Source of the DNA: Datisca glomerata
Lineage: Eukaryota > Streptophyta > Magnoliopsida > Cucurbitales > Datiscaceae
Assembly: GCA_003255025.1 (NCBI GenBank)
Contig: QANY01007891.1
Span: 2,200,558 to 2,264,557, forward strand
DNA: 64,000 bases
Direction: 5' to 3'
Below, piece after piece: positions 38,331-52,439 of this stretch (positions within the stretch are counted from its first letter, which is position 1; every line of letters starts with the position of its first letter). A program made the translations under genes and the position numbers. Below the pieces are notes generated by a model. It did not search any database. It was not told the DNA's origin and saw only the letters and a program-made list of their open reading frames with translations.

Positions 38331-39430
38331 TATAGGCCTAGGATAAAATCGCCCATTTTAAGGGGGGATTACGCTAACCATAATGGCAACCATTGAACGA
38401 CTGAAAAATAGACGTTCTGACGAGAGAGAGTTTTGGAAACCAAACGTCGTCCAATCAGCTACATGAGTAAAACGACGTGTCCGTATGAAGCAGCACGTCC
38501 AGGAGTCTGGCTCCTCCACGTGCCTCTACGCGCCAATAGTGCCTCTATTCCTGAGATTTTGATGACATTAATTTTGTTCGGTGCTATCCTCTCTAAGGGA
38601 CAAGCTTTGAACGTGTGTGAAAAACTTGAGATGAGTGAAAACTCCCAGTCTATCACTGCATAAAGACAACTCGGATTAGGAGCTCGGATAATGAAATCTT
38701 CAGACCTAGGCGAGTAAAGCCACCCAAGTCCTCGACTATGTGGCAACTGTAATGGGTGTTTCCTAACCTCCAATGACACAACGACTCGTGCCGTGCCACA
38801 GTAGGAAACTTCGTACGCCAAGAAAGGAGTGGAATCGATCTCGACTGGTCAGACCTTATGAGGCTTGGGATGCACTGACCTGAGCTCACAAAAAATAGGA
38901 ATAAGAGTATAAGGAATGCTCTGTCAGCCTCGAGCATAAAGTCATCATTATCCGCCTAAAGCAGTACCCAATAAGTCTAATGACCATGGCAGAATAATAG
39001 GATAATCTCCGTCTTGTCATCTTATAGGCACATCAACATTTAATATCTACCATCTTTACGTCAAAGGTCGTCTCATTTCCATCCAATCAGTTCCAGGCAA
39101 GACAGATTTTGTGTCCCACAAAGCTTATTCGACACGCTACACAACGGCCCTGAGGACTCAAATATAAATACTTCCCCTAATTGAGAAAAGAGGTATGTCT
39201 TCTCTCCCTTATAGAAACTATGCCAAAATATCGACAAATGACTGACTTAAGCATCAGAGGCTCTTAAACAGGGTAACCGCCCCCGGTTCCTCATCTTTAA
39301 GATTCATTGTCTGTGTTTTACAGACGTTGAGGTCATGAGGAGCCCCAGTCATGAGAAAGAGTACGCTCACCATAAAGAAGGAAGAATTTGCATAACGTCA
39401 CTCTGTACCGTGGCAGTTATTGGCAAAGAC
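38331..39430 (+). mobile_element. Gypsy-type LTR, probably solo or truncated
   Basis: Less AT-rich than its surroundings. It has a TATA-like AAATATAAATAC near 39160, then the phrase ACTGACTTAAGCATCAGAGG and CAGGGTAACCGCCCCCGG, which I recognise as a conserved stretch near the 3' part of many plant Ty3/gypsy LTRs. It ends near CTGTACCGTGGCAGTTATTGG, close to where a primer-binding site would start. No pol follows. The left border is uncertain. Confidence 0.6.
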
Positions 39431-39529
39431 AAATAACAATGTAAATATGCATGTTCTTAGTCTGTAAGTTCTTACTAACTAAATTAATAGTAAATATTCA
39501 TATCCATTATGAATCCAAAATTTTCAAAC

Positions 39530-41770
39530 TCATACATTAAAAGTAGATATATGGTCTTGTAAAATTTTTCAACGCTATGTTGACGAAGAAAATAAAGAAT
39601 ATATTCGTTGTTACTAAAAAAAGGAATTGCTTTATTAGGACAAGAGTTAGCCATATCCTAAATTACTAAATTAAGATTATGACAATTACATGGTGTATAA
39701 AATGCTCTAAGATTTATATCTAATAATCTTCTTTGGACACCTTGTTTTTCTTTCATGTTAGATACATTATCATATTATTGTCCTCTTATATCATTATATC
39801 AAGGTCAAGATTTTTTTATTGCATTTATAAGTTCATAAGCCTTTTCCAGTTGTGTCATCTACTTCTAAAAATTCACAGATTCAATTTATTGAAATATCCC
39901 CACATCGTAATATAAGAATATTTTATTCTTGTTGACTTACATCAGGAGTACAATTAAGTATAACTGGGAAATACTTACTTTCTTAATATGACTAATAATT
40001 ATATTTTTTATTTCAAATGCCAACATATTAATTCATTCATTTTGTATTTTATTCCTAAGATTATGATTATGAATGTCAGCATGTTGAATATGATGATGTT
40101 ACAATTTTTCTAGAATGCAAGTGTACACTATCATTGTCAAGTAATACATTTATATTAATATAGAGTATCATCCACTTGATTGATTGATATTAATTATTGA
40201 AATCAACTAGACCCTAACTTTAATTGAGAAAATCAAAAAGTGTGATCTTTTATGTAATATTAAACTAAAACAATTGAGACTTTTAAGTAAAAATAAAATG
40301 AATTTCAATGATTAAAAGTTCTGGGGATTTCGATTTCACCAAACCAATCATGCTCAAAATTTTAAATCTCAATAAATATATGTTTATTATGATCCTGACA
40401 ACGAATTTCTCTAAAGTAATAATCAATCTTTCTCGGGTACCGATGAAATGATTCAAATATACAAATTTCACATCTCTGTCAAGATTAAATATATTGAAAC
40501 TCATTAAACACAAGAAATTATAATTGCTACACTAGATTCATAATTATCTCTAACTTATGAAAATCTAATGGTATCATGAACAAATGATAAATTTAATCAT
40601 CACTTCTAAGTCTCAGAATTAAATCTCAAATCATACAGTTGTTGGCTAGATAATCACACGTATTAAGAATATATCATACACTCAGCAATAATGAATCGAT
40701 TAGATTGAAAATCAAAATTAATGAACAATATGGATTGGCTACATCGTAGCCCTAGACTAGAAAATTAAAACATACTGAAATAAGAAAACATCCTAATAAT
40801 ATTCATGAACATAAAGAAAAGAGAGATGAAGACGAAATTGAAATTGAAATCCGTTTTCGGGTTGGATCTTCTTGTTCTCTTCTCCAAAAGCTTTCCCTTT
40901 GCCTCTCACGTTCAAAAACGTCCTCCAATAATCCTAGAATATTCTATTTATACACTAGGGTTTGAAAGGATAAAATTGGAGAAAAAATCACACAAAAAAT
41001 TCTTATCGCGTTGCCGTCGTAGAGCTGGTCATGCTACCTAGACCCGTCATTTTATCACTTTTTAATCCACCTTTTTGCCTTCTGAATCTTCCAAAATCAC
41101 CCCAAGTGCAATTGAATATCATACCTACAAAATAAAAATAAAAATAATCATAAATCAAGCAATAAATCTCAAAGAACTAACAAAATTAAAGCTAAAAATA
41201 TCTAAAATATGAGTGTGAAACACATTTTGCATTATTAGATCAAATTCTACAATCATCTCAATTAAGCTTAAAAAATTTCACTTGTTGTCTTTATATAATT
41301 TTTCATTCTTTCCATGAAATAGAAAGTTATTTTTCACAATATTTTTTACATTGCAATAATTCTATATAACACTTTCTTCCAATGATCTTTTTCTTTGTTA
41401 ATTTGTTCTTATATATTTTTATCAATCATCTTACGTTTTTTTACAATCTCATTTCTAAATCAATCATGTTTTCATATTAATAATGTGTTCATTATTCGTT
41501 TCATTATTTTTAAGTTTATAACTTAAGTTTTTAAATATTTATTTCCTTCATTAGTCAATTGACTATTATTTAATTGAGTTAGATAACTTACAACAAAAAT
41601 AATATATTTTATCAAACTATTTTGAATATGCTAGCGATCTTTTATCACGTTTTTCTCATTTGGCGGCTTCCAAATGCTATGGATGGTAGAAAATATTTAT
41701 TGTTTTCATCTTTAGGAAAATTAAGATTCTCCTCTCTAATTGGACATTTTCTACTAACAAATCTCGTTGT
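39530..41770 (-). pseudogene. hAT-superfamily transposase, dead, split by a solo LTR
   Basis: Reading the minus strand from 41770: an N-terminal part with GPIREENLNFPKDENN (near 41720), then, past stops, EKIYKDN and NFLSLIEMIVEFDLIMQ running right up to 41225. The match resumes at about 40100 with HNHNLRNKIQNE, then PDVSQQE, ILRCGDIS, FLEVDDTTGKGL, and pieces resembling SNMKEKQGVQRRLLDIN and CNCHNLNL down to about 39550. This is the order of plant hAT transposases with a TTF-type zinc finger and DUF4371-like core. Many stops and frameshifts; no active-site call is safe. Confidence 0.8.
40116..41224 (-). mobile_element. Solo LTR of an Athila-type gypsy element
   Basis: Reverse complement of the same LTR found at 60905-62085: it begins TGTGTTTCACACTC, shares the TATA region (TATAAATAGAATATTC here, TATAAATAGAATATCG there), the GAGAACAAGAAGATC block and the end GTGTACACTTGCA. 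About 1.1 kb, with no internal element DNA on either side. It interrupts the hAT pseudogene. The exact target duplication is ambiguous in AT-rich flanks. Confidence 0.88.
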
Positions 41771-41774
41771 TTTG

Positions 41775-42530
41775 TCTTAATCTCTTTCAAATGTGCTAGA
41801 TTATAAACTTCTATAAAACTTGAGTCTAACATCTCAAAAAAAAAATTTCATCTTCTTGATCCATTCCATTAGTTTTAAATTTTTTTTTCATTTTCGTTGT
41901 CATGTATTTTATTATTTTCTGGGAATCAATTTTGTTTTTTTGCCTTTTTTAGTCTCTCAGAGAAGGAAAGGACGAGTATTGAGAAGGTAAATTTTTTTTT
42001 TCACGTATAAAATTAATTTTCTTCAAATAGGAGAGGAATGTTTATCATTATGAAACAAAAAAATATATACATAATCAAGCTTTTTTGTCAGGCTGGGACC
42101 TCTTATAATTAGACGCCCTACGCCCAAAGCCTACGTTACTTTAGGCGTGGGCCGGCCTTTCCTATTCTAGCTAAGACTATGTCCAAAGTCTAAAAAAGGA
42201 GAGCCCAAAGTCAAAAAATAAAAAAAAGGAAAATGGCATGAGTAGATAACATTTGATAGTGTAATTAAATAAATGACCTATTTTAAGATACAAAAGCAAA
42301 AATAGACCATTAACTAAACACAATATTTTATGGTGTTTGTAGTTTCTGAATATAACTCTATAGAATTCAATTATCTTCTTAAAAAATATATGTTATCCAT
42401 ATCTCAAGGATGGCCTAAATTTATGAGATATTTTAACAAGGATGATATTTTTAATAAAAAATTAATTAAATAACAAATATCAAGATATATCAAAAAATGT
42501 TTTAAAAAATTCACGTTTCAACTATTACCT
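41775..42530. other. AT-rich intergenic DNA, no gene seen
   Basis: Contains a short G+C-richer patch near 42085-42180 (GCGTGGGCCGGCC) resembling consensus LTR debris. Otherwise homopolymer-rich spacer. Confidence 0.5.
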
Positions 42531-42536
42531 ATAAAG

Positions 42537-42978
42537 TTACGAGATTAAAGTAAATTTTGTAAACAAAAATCTTGATCACATGGTTCTAAAAAAATATTTT
42601 CCATGGTTATAATTTTTTTTTTACTATAAATCGCAATAAAAGAACATAAAAGTAAAGGAATGAGATTGATAGCAAACAATACCAAACCAAAAATCAAACC
42701 AAAAATCAAAGAAGATTTTAAACTAAAATTATCTTCCATAGCCAACCCGTTAATAATGGAATTTTAAAAATTATAATTTAAAATCTGAATAAATGTATTG
42801 TTGAGATTAACTGTTTGATTTTTGGTTTGATATTGTTTGCCATCAATCTCATTCCTCTACTTTTATGTTCTTTTATTGCGATTCATAGTAAAAAAAAATT
42901 ACAATCATGGAAAATATATTTCTTTCAAAACCATGTGCTCGAGATTTTTGTTTACAAAATTTACCTTAATCTCGTAAC
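42537..42978. repeat. Long hairpin: ~165-bp inverted arms, ~110-bp loop
   Basis: 42537-42701 and 42812-42978 are inverted copies with few differences: the left arm runs from CGAGATTAAAGTAAATTTTG to AAACCAAAAATCAAA, the right arm back from TTTGATTTTTGGTTT to TTACCTTAATCTCG. Both arms encode, in opposite directions, the same short hydrophobic peptide (LFAINLIPLLLCSFIAI). A direct repeat (CCAACCCGTTAATAATGGAA) follows each arm (42742 and about 42977). A transcript would fold into a long near-perfect hairpin. Confidence 0.88.
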
Positions 42979-43330
42979 CAACCCGTTAATAATGGAAGTT
43001 TAAAAATTATAATTTAAAATCTGAATTTCAAAAAGAAAAAAAGGCATGTTAATTCATATAATTACTTATCACACTAATTAAAAATGACCATTTAACTACT
43101 ATAATTTATTTTGGATCATATAATAACTTACAATTATAAAATGAGACTATCTACTATGATTTCTGATAAAAAAGAGCCCAGAGTATAAAAAAGAGAGCCA
43201 AAATTCCAACAATAAGAAAACAAAATCCATAATCTAATACATTTAAAAGTGCCTTAGGGGAGAAGAAACTTTTGAAATCCCATATTACCCTTGCAAATTT
43301 CTTCCTTTTTTTATTTAGAATTTAAAAAAA

Positions 43331-43565
43331 CCTTTACACTATCTTTTTAGTTTATATTGTATTATTATTAATCCATGTAAGTTTTTCCTTTATTTGATTT
43401 TATATTTTATCTCTAATCTATAATATAATTTAATATAATCCATGTAAACCTTTACACTATCTTTTTAGTTTTTCTTGTATTATTATTAATCCATGTAATT
43501 TTTTTCTTCATTTGATTTTATATTATGTCTCTATCTATAATATAATCTATAATTTATAATTCTAT
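43331..43565. repeat. Tandem duplication, 118-bp period
   Basis: CCTTTACACTATCTTTTTAG starts at 43331 and again at 43449. Both copies continue with TTGTATTATTATTAATCCAT and TTTGATTTTATATT. Confidence 0.88.
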
Positions 43566-45149
43566 AATAATAATACCTACAAAAGAGTATTTAATACTCT
43601 TTAACTATATTTTATTCAATGATACATATGTAAATTGCTAAATAAATAGGTGTGGTGTCAGTGTTAAGGGAAAATTCAATTAGACTATCCATGTGCAGTG
43701 TAATCTCTTTAATATGTTTGCAATGGTGTTTGAATCAGTATTTACTAAATCAATTCTATTTCCTTAGTAGTTCACGTAATCAGATTTTCAGTCTTTGTAT
43801 TTAATGATTTACTTTGGAAGTATACAATTCCATTAATGTTCATGTTGTTTACTTGGAATTGATTCAATGAATTTTATGTTTCTTTAAAAAAATGACATTT
43901 TATTTTTATGATACGTGATTTCAATTCTAACATTAGTAAAAACTCAATAATTTTAATTATTTGCCAAAATTAATTTTATGTTTTCCGATGAGTCATTATA
44001 AATGGTACACAATTATTATGATCAATCCACCTTTTGCAACATCTATAAATACCTATGTCTAAAGATCAGGAAATGAGATTTGAGAAAGGAGTTGCAACCT
44101 TTTTATTTTTATTATCAACCTTTTTATTTTTATTATTTTCTTGTGTGCTTTTCTTTGAATGATAAAATACATGTTTATTTTGGTGATCTATGTCCTTAAA
44201 ATGACTTTTACTTGACATAATTTGTTTGTACAGGATATATGATTCTCCATCATGAAGAAAATGGAACCATTCTAAAATTTGTTGGTTTTATGTCTCAAAG
44301 AATTTTGCACATTACATTAACATATGAATATTCATCCATTGAGATAAATCTTAATTGTTGTATCATATTTTTCTCTACATATCATGGGTTTTCCTTAAAA
44401 AGGTGCATACATGTTCAAATTATACTAAAATTATAATTTTTAATTGGTGTGGAATATTTTAGATTATATATTCTTCAAGTAACAACTTTTTATGTTAGCG
44501 AGAGGACACCGCGGTGTAGGAGAGGCAGAAACTAAATGCAAGAATGTTGAATGACTTCCATAAGGAAAAAAGTTATAGTTTACAGAAATTGTTATTGATT
44601 ATGATATTTTGATAACGCGTGATTAACATTTTTATTTCTTCAATGTTTATTCATGAATCATCAATTTCATCTTTTAAGTTAATAAATTTATTTTTTGGTA
44701 TATTTTTTTACAAGAATTAATTGCTAAAACTTTTTAGTGAGTGCTTGCTTTTTTTAACTAGATAATATGATTGATATATTATTTAATTCAATTTCTAATA
44801 AAAATTAAATTCATAGATTTTAAAATGAATATCTTTTATTCATGCATGTAGTTTAGTGAATAAAAAAATAGATTTATTACACATGTTTTTGTTAATTTTG
44901 ATATAAAAATGGAGTGGAGACTTCCCAAAGTAAAGGGGGAAGGGGGATTTTCTTTGAGAAAGAGATAGAGAGGAGAGCTTCTTAAAAGAGAGAGATAGGA
45001 CTTAGAGAAAAAAAAGAGAGGAGAGCTTAAAAAAAAGAGAGAGATGTAAAAATTAAGGTTTGAACCTCGATTCTTTTACAATACCATATAATATTGTGCA
45101 GTATTGTAAAAAATAAAATAAAAAAAAGGAAAGAAGGGTTTGGGAAAGT
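43566..45149. other. AT-rich intergenic DNA, no gene seen
   Basis: A 65-codon frame at 44239-44436 has no recognisable features. A short GAGAGA-rich tract lies at 44950-45050. Confidence 0.5.
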
Positions 45150-46880
45150 CAACTAAGGTAGTAAATGGTGTTAAGAGTCTTTGCCATGATGTAAGTTTTC
45201 TGTAGAGGCATTTGCAATTCAGCCGTTCATTCAGACGATGATGCTGAATGAGTGCCTCATCAAGCATAGTTTCTGTATTATGCGTCAAGCGGATGATTCT
45301 TATGTGCATTTATCTGTGCGCTTAAGAAGTGACTTCATGTTACACAACTTTGTTAGTTCTAAAGCATTTCTCATGACAAACTGCTTAATACACTAGCAAA
45401 ACAATATTAGTCATTTAAAAAGTTACTCTGACTTCAAATTGAAAGTTAATAGGTTTTTGTTACAAACGAGCTACCTCAACTTAATTTAGTTGGTATATCA
45501 AGTTAGTTTTGTGTATCAAGAACTTATCAGATATTAAAATGTACTATTAAGATAAGAGAATAGAGCGTCTATCTCAGGAGGGGTACACTATGATATTGAA
45601 AGATTTAGATAGAGGACTTCACTTATACTGAAGATGATTTCTAAATTAGTCACGGATGGTTCAAGTCTCATCGAAGAATGATAACTTTTACCTAGGCTAG
45701 TTATGGTTGCCAACAACTCATGATGACACTGATCATGCGTGAAGTTTATATCATTGAGGTGTGGTTTACGATTTTGAGTGTGTAGAATCTAGATCTGAGT
45801 GTAATGAGATTTTGGTTAGGGTGATTGGTTCGATAATGAATATGCAATATGATGATGAAAGTGAGAATAGTCGTGAAAGTAAATAAATATGCTGAAACCC
45901 ATCTCGTTTGATTTATAATTTATAATATTTGGGTAGCAACAAGAAGCAACTTCATGCTAACAACGTTGTTAGTTCCAAAGCATTTCAACATGAAAAACCT
46001 TCTTAATACATTCAAAACAATATTAGTCATTTCATAAATACTCATATTTCAAATTAAAACTTAATAGGTTTTATTACGAATACGTTGACTCAACTTATTT
46101 AGTTGGTATGTCACGTTAGTTTTATGTATAAAAAATTCATCAAAATGTAGGGCATAAAATATACATGAATTGGCCAAAACTTAAATATTTTTGTAAATTA
46201 AAATTAAAATATGTGTACTAAGTTGGCAAAGAGGACTTATTAGGTATTATTGCACATAGTCAAATTAAGAGGGAATTTAGCTATTACCTTTCGTCTATTT
46301 GTCAAGGGATGCTCTTTAAATCATTCTAGACTTGACAAGCTCTCCACTACCTAGTAAGTGGATGCATTTTTTCTTCTATTTGTCAAAGGATGCTCTTTAA
46401 ATCATCCTTAGTTGTATAAAGTCGACTTTTAGAAAGTCTAATGTGTTTTGATGCTTAGCTCGTATCGTTGGCCTTTTGTTCTCTGGCCTACATATTTGGG
46501 AGCTAGAATAGTAAAAGAAGGTAGATTACATGTTTGGATTCTTCACAAATACGTGGACATGAATTCTTGTAGTGAGAAAGACTTCTGTTCTACATATTAT
46601 ATAATTCATCAATCGATTATTAATTCAAAATTCTTTTATATGTTAAAAATCCTTTTATACTTATAGAATGATGAACACGCATACACAAGTACACGTTTGT
46701 ATATACGATGATTTGATCACATAAATATTTATACTCCATTGTTACTTATGGAATACTCTAATATTCGTGATCATATACTATTTCATTTGGGATAAAATAC
46801 ATGCAAGTAAACCCATGTCTTATTTTACTATTCTTTCTGAAAATTACACTCAAATATGTAGTGTAATTCAACTTATTCAA
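45150..46880 (+). repeat. Chitinase 3'-flank block (copy B, parent)
   Basis: Collinear with 29150-30222 in the same orientation. It includes an extra internal piece flanked by its own diverged direct repeat (45320-45560 and 45940-46130, sharing TTGTTAGTTC(T/C)AAAGCATTTC and AACAATATTAGTCATTT). Copy A lacks one of these, so this internal duplication or loss postdates the split. It lies directly 3' of the intact chitinase. Confidence 0.8.
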
Positions 46881-46902
46881 AATACATGATAAAAAAGAAA
46901 TA

Positions 46903-49060
<2,158 letters not shown>

Positions 49061-49490
49061 TTTAACATTATTAATTTAATTTAATATTAATAAAAATAAT
49101 TAAAAATAATGTTAAAATTTCACGTTAAAATCATCTCTTGTTTTATTAATTTAATTATAATTAATTATTTAAAACTTTATCCATCATTATTAATTTATTT
49201 AAAAATTAATTAAAATTAATTTTATTATTTGAATTTTTAGTTAAAATATTAATCAACGTTCATTTTATTAATTAATTAAAATTAAATTTATTAAAGTTTA
49301 TTCTAGCAATATTAATTTATTTTAATATTAATAAAAAATAATTAAAGTTAATGTTAAAATTTCACATGAAAATATCTTTTTTATTGTATCTCTTATTTAT
49401 TAACTTGATTTAAAATATTTTTTAAATTTAGTCTAGCATTATTAATTTATTTAAATATTAATTAAAAAATTAATGTTAAAATTTAGGTGA
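49061..49490. repeat. Diverged AT-rich tandem repeat, ~120-bp units
   Basis: The phrases ATTAATTTATTT(T)AATATTAAT, TAATTAAA and GTTAAAATTTCAC recur about four times with spacing near 115-125 bp. Confidence 0.6.
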
Positions 49491-49591
49491 TTTTTTTGAG
49501 ATAATATCTCCATATATTAAAAGGGGTTGGGCAATGAGAAACTTTTGATTACTCTATTTACCCCTTACTTACTTGATTTCTAATTTCAATA

Positions 49592-51287
49592 TTCGGTTTG
49601 GGAAACATGAAATCTTTGACTCATCTCGACCTCTCTTCTAATAACTTATAAGGGTCTATACCCATTACTATTCAACACATGGTTTCTGTTGTTTATCTAA
49701 ACCTCTATTCCAATAAACTCCAAGGCAGAATTCCAGAAGCTTTAGGACAAAGCCTCTACAACTTGCAAGAATTAGACTTATCATTTAACAGTCTGAGTGG
49801 GGATGTGCCTGATCTTGGACTGTCATCCTTAACATCTTTGGATCTCTCTAATAACAGGTTGAATGGGAGTTTTAGTCAAGGAATGGGACAACTTTCAAAA
49901 TTGAAGTATTTGAGTGTTACCTCAAATTTTATTGGTGATGTTATTACTGAAGCACACTTGCAGAATCTTTCAGCCTTGCGAAAATTAGACATGTCTTACA
50001 ATTCCTTGATATTGAAGATTGATCCATACTGGGTTCCACATTTTCAATTACAATTCATACGTTTGGCTTATTGTAAAATGGGTCCAACCTTCCCTCAATG
50101 GGTTAGAACACAAAACAACCATTCACATTTTGACATATCTGAAGCTGGAATTTCTGACAACATCCCCAACTGGTTTTGGAATAATCTTTCTATTAATTTA
50201 CAGTACCTAAATCTCTCCCGCAATCAAATGGAAGGTATCATCCCAAACTTATCTTCTACAAGTTCATTCTCGCCTGTTATAATAGATTTTAGCAACAATC
50301 AGTTGACAGGTCCATTGCCTCTTTTTCCTAGCAAAACACGGGTTTTGATCCTCACCCACAATTTATTTCAAGGTTCTATAGCACCTGTTTGTGAAGTGAT
50401 ATATCAAAATGCAGACATCTTTGACCTTTCACATAATCAATTTTCTGGAACTCTTCAGGACTGCTGGCACAATATTCAAGGTTTACGAGTCCTCGACTTA
50501 GCAAACAACAAATTTTCAGGAACAGTTCCTAATTTGTTCTGGTCGTCTCTTCATTCTCTCATATCATTACGTTTGAGCAGTAACAAATTTTCAGGACCTC
50601 TGCCTGATTACCCGGGCAGCCTTGGGTTAAGTCTACTAGATCTTGGAGATAATAGATTCTTTGGAAAGATACCAAAGTGGTGGAAACAGCAACATTTTAG
50701 TTACATAATGGTGTTCAGCTTACGCTTAAACTTTCTCAACGGGAGCATTCCTGTGCGATTGTGTGACCTGCCGAATCTTCAAATATTGGACCTTTCGAAC
50801 AACAAATTTAAGGGTACAATACCAAAATGCATTGGTTAGTACGATGCCATGACGCGTACAGAAGGAGTAAATTCATATGCTTCTTCTTTGTATGTTGATT
50901 ATGATCAACTAACTTATTATGGACCTACTGTGTCCCTTTATCTTGACAAGTATCTCTTGTGTGGAAACAGAATCTCTATACGTATGACAAGACTACTGCA
51001 CCATGGCGCGCTTGGAAGCTCTAGACTTATCAAGATATCAGCTCTCACGTGAAATTCCAACAAACCTTTTTAATTTGAGTTTCCTTGGTGTATTGAACTT
51101 TTCCAATAACAACTTGTCGGGTCCAATCCCAGCTGGTGCCCAACTTCAAGGTTTTAATGCTTCTTCATATACTGGAAATATTTACCTTTGTGGACCTCCT
51201 TTCACAAAGAGTTATAAATTAAGATCAGATGACTCAACTCCAACACATGGTTTCTTTATTGGATTTATTATAATTATATTTAGATAA
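49592..51287 (+). pseudogene. LRR receptor-like protein (RLP) pseudogene, 5'-truncated
   Basis: Family: cell-surface receptor-like proteins with extracellular LRRs and a short tail without kinase, several of which sense pathogen molecules. The copy starts inside the LRR array (LGNMKSLTHLDLSSNNL, then an in-frame TAA), so signal peptide and N-cap are missing. It then runs open for 386 residues (49679-50839) with repeats such as LQELDLSFNSLSGDVP and LRVLDLANNKFSGTVP. A TAG stops it after IPKCIG, followed by in-frame DAMTRTEGVNSYASS. A deletion near 51000 removes several LRRs and shifts frame. The C-terminal cap (LEALDLSRYQLSREIPTNLF, FNASSYTGNIYLCGPP) is present, and the membrane segment is cut short. 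It matches the gene at 62634 in layout, same orientation, so it is a dead tandem paralogue. Confidence 0.93.
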
Positions 51288-51822
51288 AATCCAGGGCCAT
51301 TTAGAATTATGTACCATTTCTAATTTGAGTTAGGAAATCTATACTCATTTTTGAAAATTAAGAATTTTATACTCCTGGCGCACCACAATCAATATCAACC
51401 AATTAAAATTTTCTCTTCCCTCATCATTGCTTTCCCTTCCCCATGCAAAGATCAAATCAACCAAGGTTGATAAATACCCACTCCCCCACTCTTAGCTCTC
51501 ATTTCCCGTTTCTTCTCTCTTTTCTTCAACAAACGCCATTCTTCTTCTTCTCTCCTTCTTTTTTTTTCTTCTTCTTTTGTTCTTATTCTTCTTCTACTTC
51601 TTTGAGACCCTGTGACTCATTCTTCTTCAGCGAGACCGACCCATCATTCTTTTTCTTCAATGAGAGGAGACTGGTACCCATTCTTCTATTATTTTTTACG
51701 CATAAAATGGTTCAAGTAATGGTTCGAGTATTGGAAGAATAAAACCAACAATTTGGACAGAACAACTATTTGCATTCTTCAAGTAGCTACTGATGTGTGA
51801 GTTGTTAATGCAAGAAAAAATA

Positions 51823-52317
51823 ACTACTTGAAGGGTTCAAGTAGTTGGAGACCAATACTTAACCTTTCAAATAGTCAAGTGGTCTTTGCTTTACTGCCGG
51901 CATAATAAAATAAACTACTTGAAGGGTTCAAGTATTCTTAACAAACTATTTGAGCCATTCAAGTAATCACATGCCCTGGATAATTGACTGCAAGAATCAA
52001 ATTAAATACTTGAAGGGTTCAAGTCATTATAAACAACTACTTGAACCCTTCAAGCAGTCACACGCTCTTTGAATAAGTGAGTGAGAATCAATATATCTAC
52101 TTAACGGGTTCAAGTAGTTATAAAACACTACTTGAACCCTTCAATTAATCATTTATCCAGAGAGCTTATGACTATTTGAAAGGATCAAACAATATTTTAT
52201 AACTACTTGAACCCTTCAAGTAGTCAGATGCTCTTTAGATGACTGATTACAAGAATCAAAATGACTACTTTAAGGGTTCAAGTAGTTATAAACTAATATT
52301 TGAACCCTTCAAGTAGT
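51823..52317. repeat. Left palindrome array of the MULE (~12 copies)
   Basis: About twelve copies of a 23-bp palindrome with arms ACTACTTGAA and TTCAAGTAGT around a GGG or CCC core. They come in pairs (GGG type then CCC type), with a pair-to-pair period of about 91 bp (starts near 51823, 51914, 52005, 52096, then a shorter step, then 52263). Linkers carry CACATGCTCTTTGAATAA-like and CAAGAATCAAA words. Confidence 0.92.
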
Positions 52318-52439
52318 AACATTGTCTCTGATTCTCGACTAAGTATAAAAATAATTATTATTTATAAAAAAATAACTACTTCAAAATTAAATAAACTTTA
52401 TGGATTGAGAGGTAAATGTTTTTTGTCTTAAACAAATAT

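Noticed and set aside
38459..38937. Two overlapping minus-strand frames (120 and 94 codons)
   Set aside because: Lie in a gypsy LTR and lack family features.
51823..52317. Regular palindromic repeats could be mistaken for a CRISPR array
   Set aside because: Plant nuclear context, linkers are themselves repeated, and arrays flank a MULE transposase.
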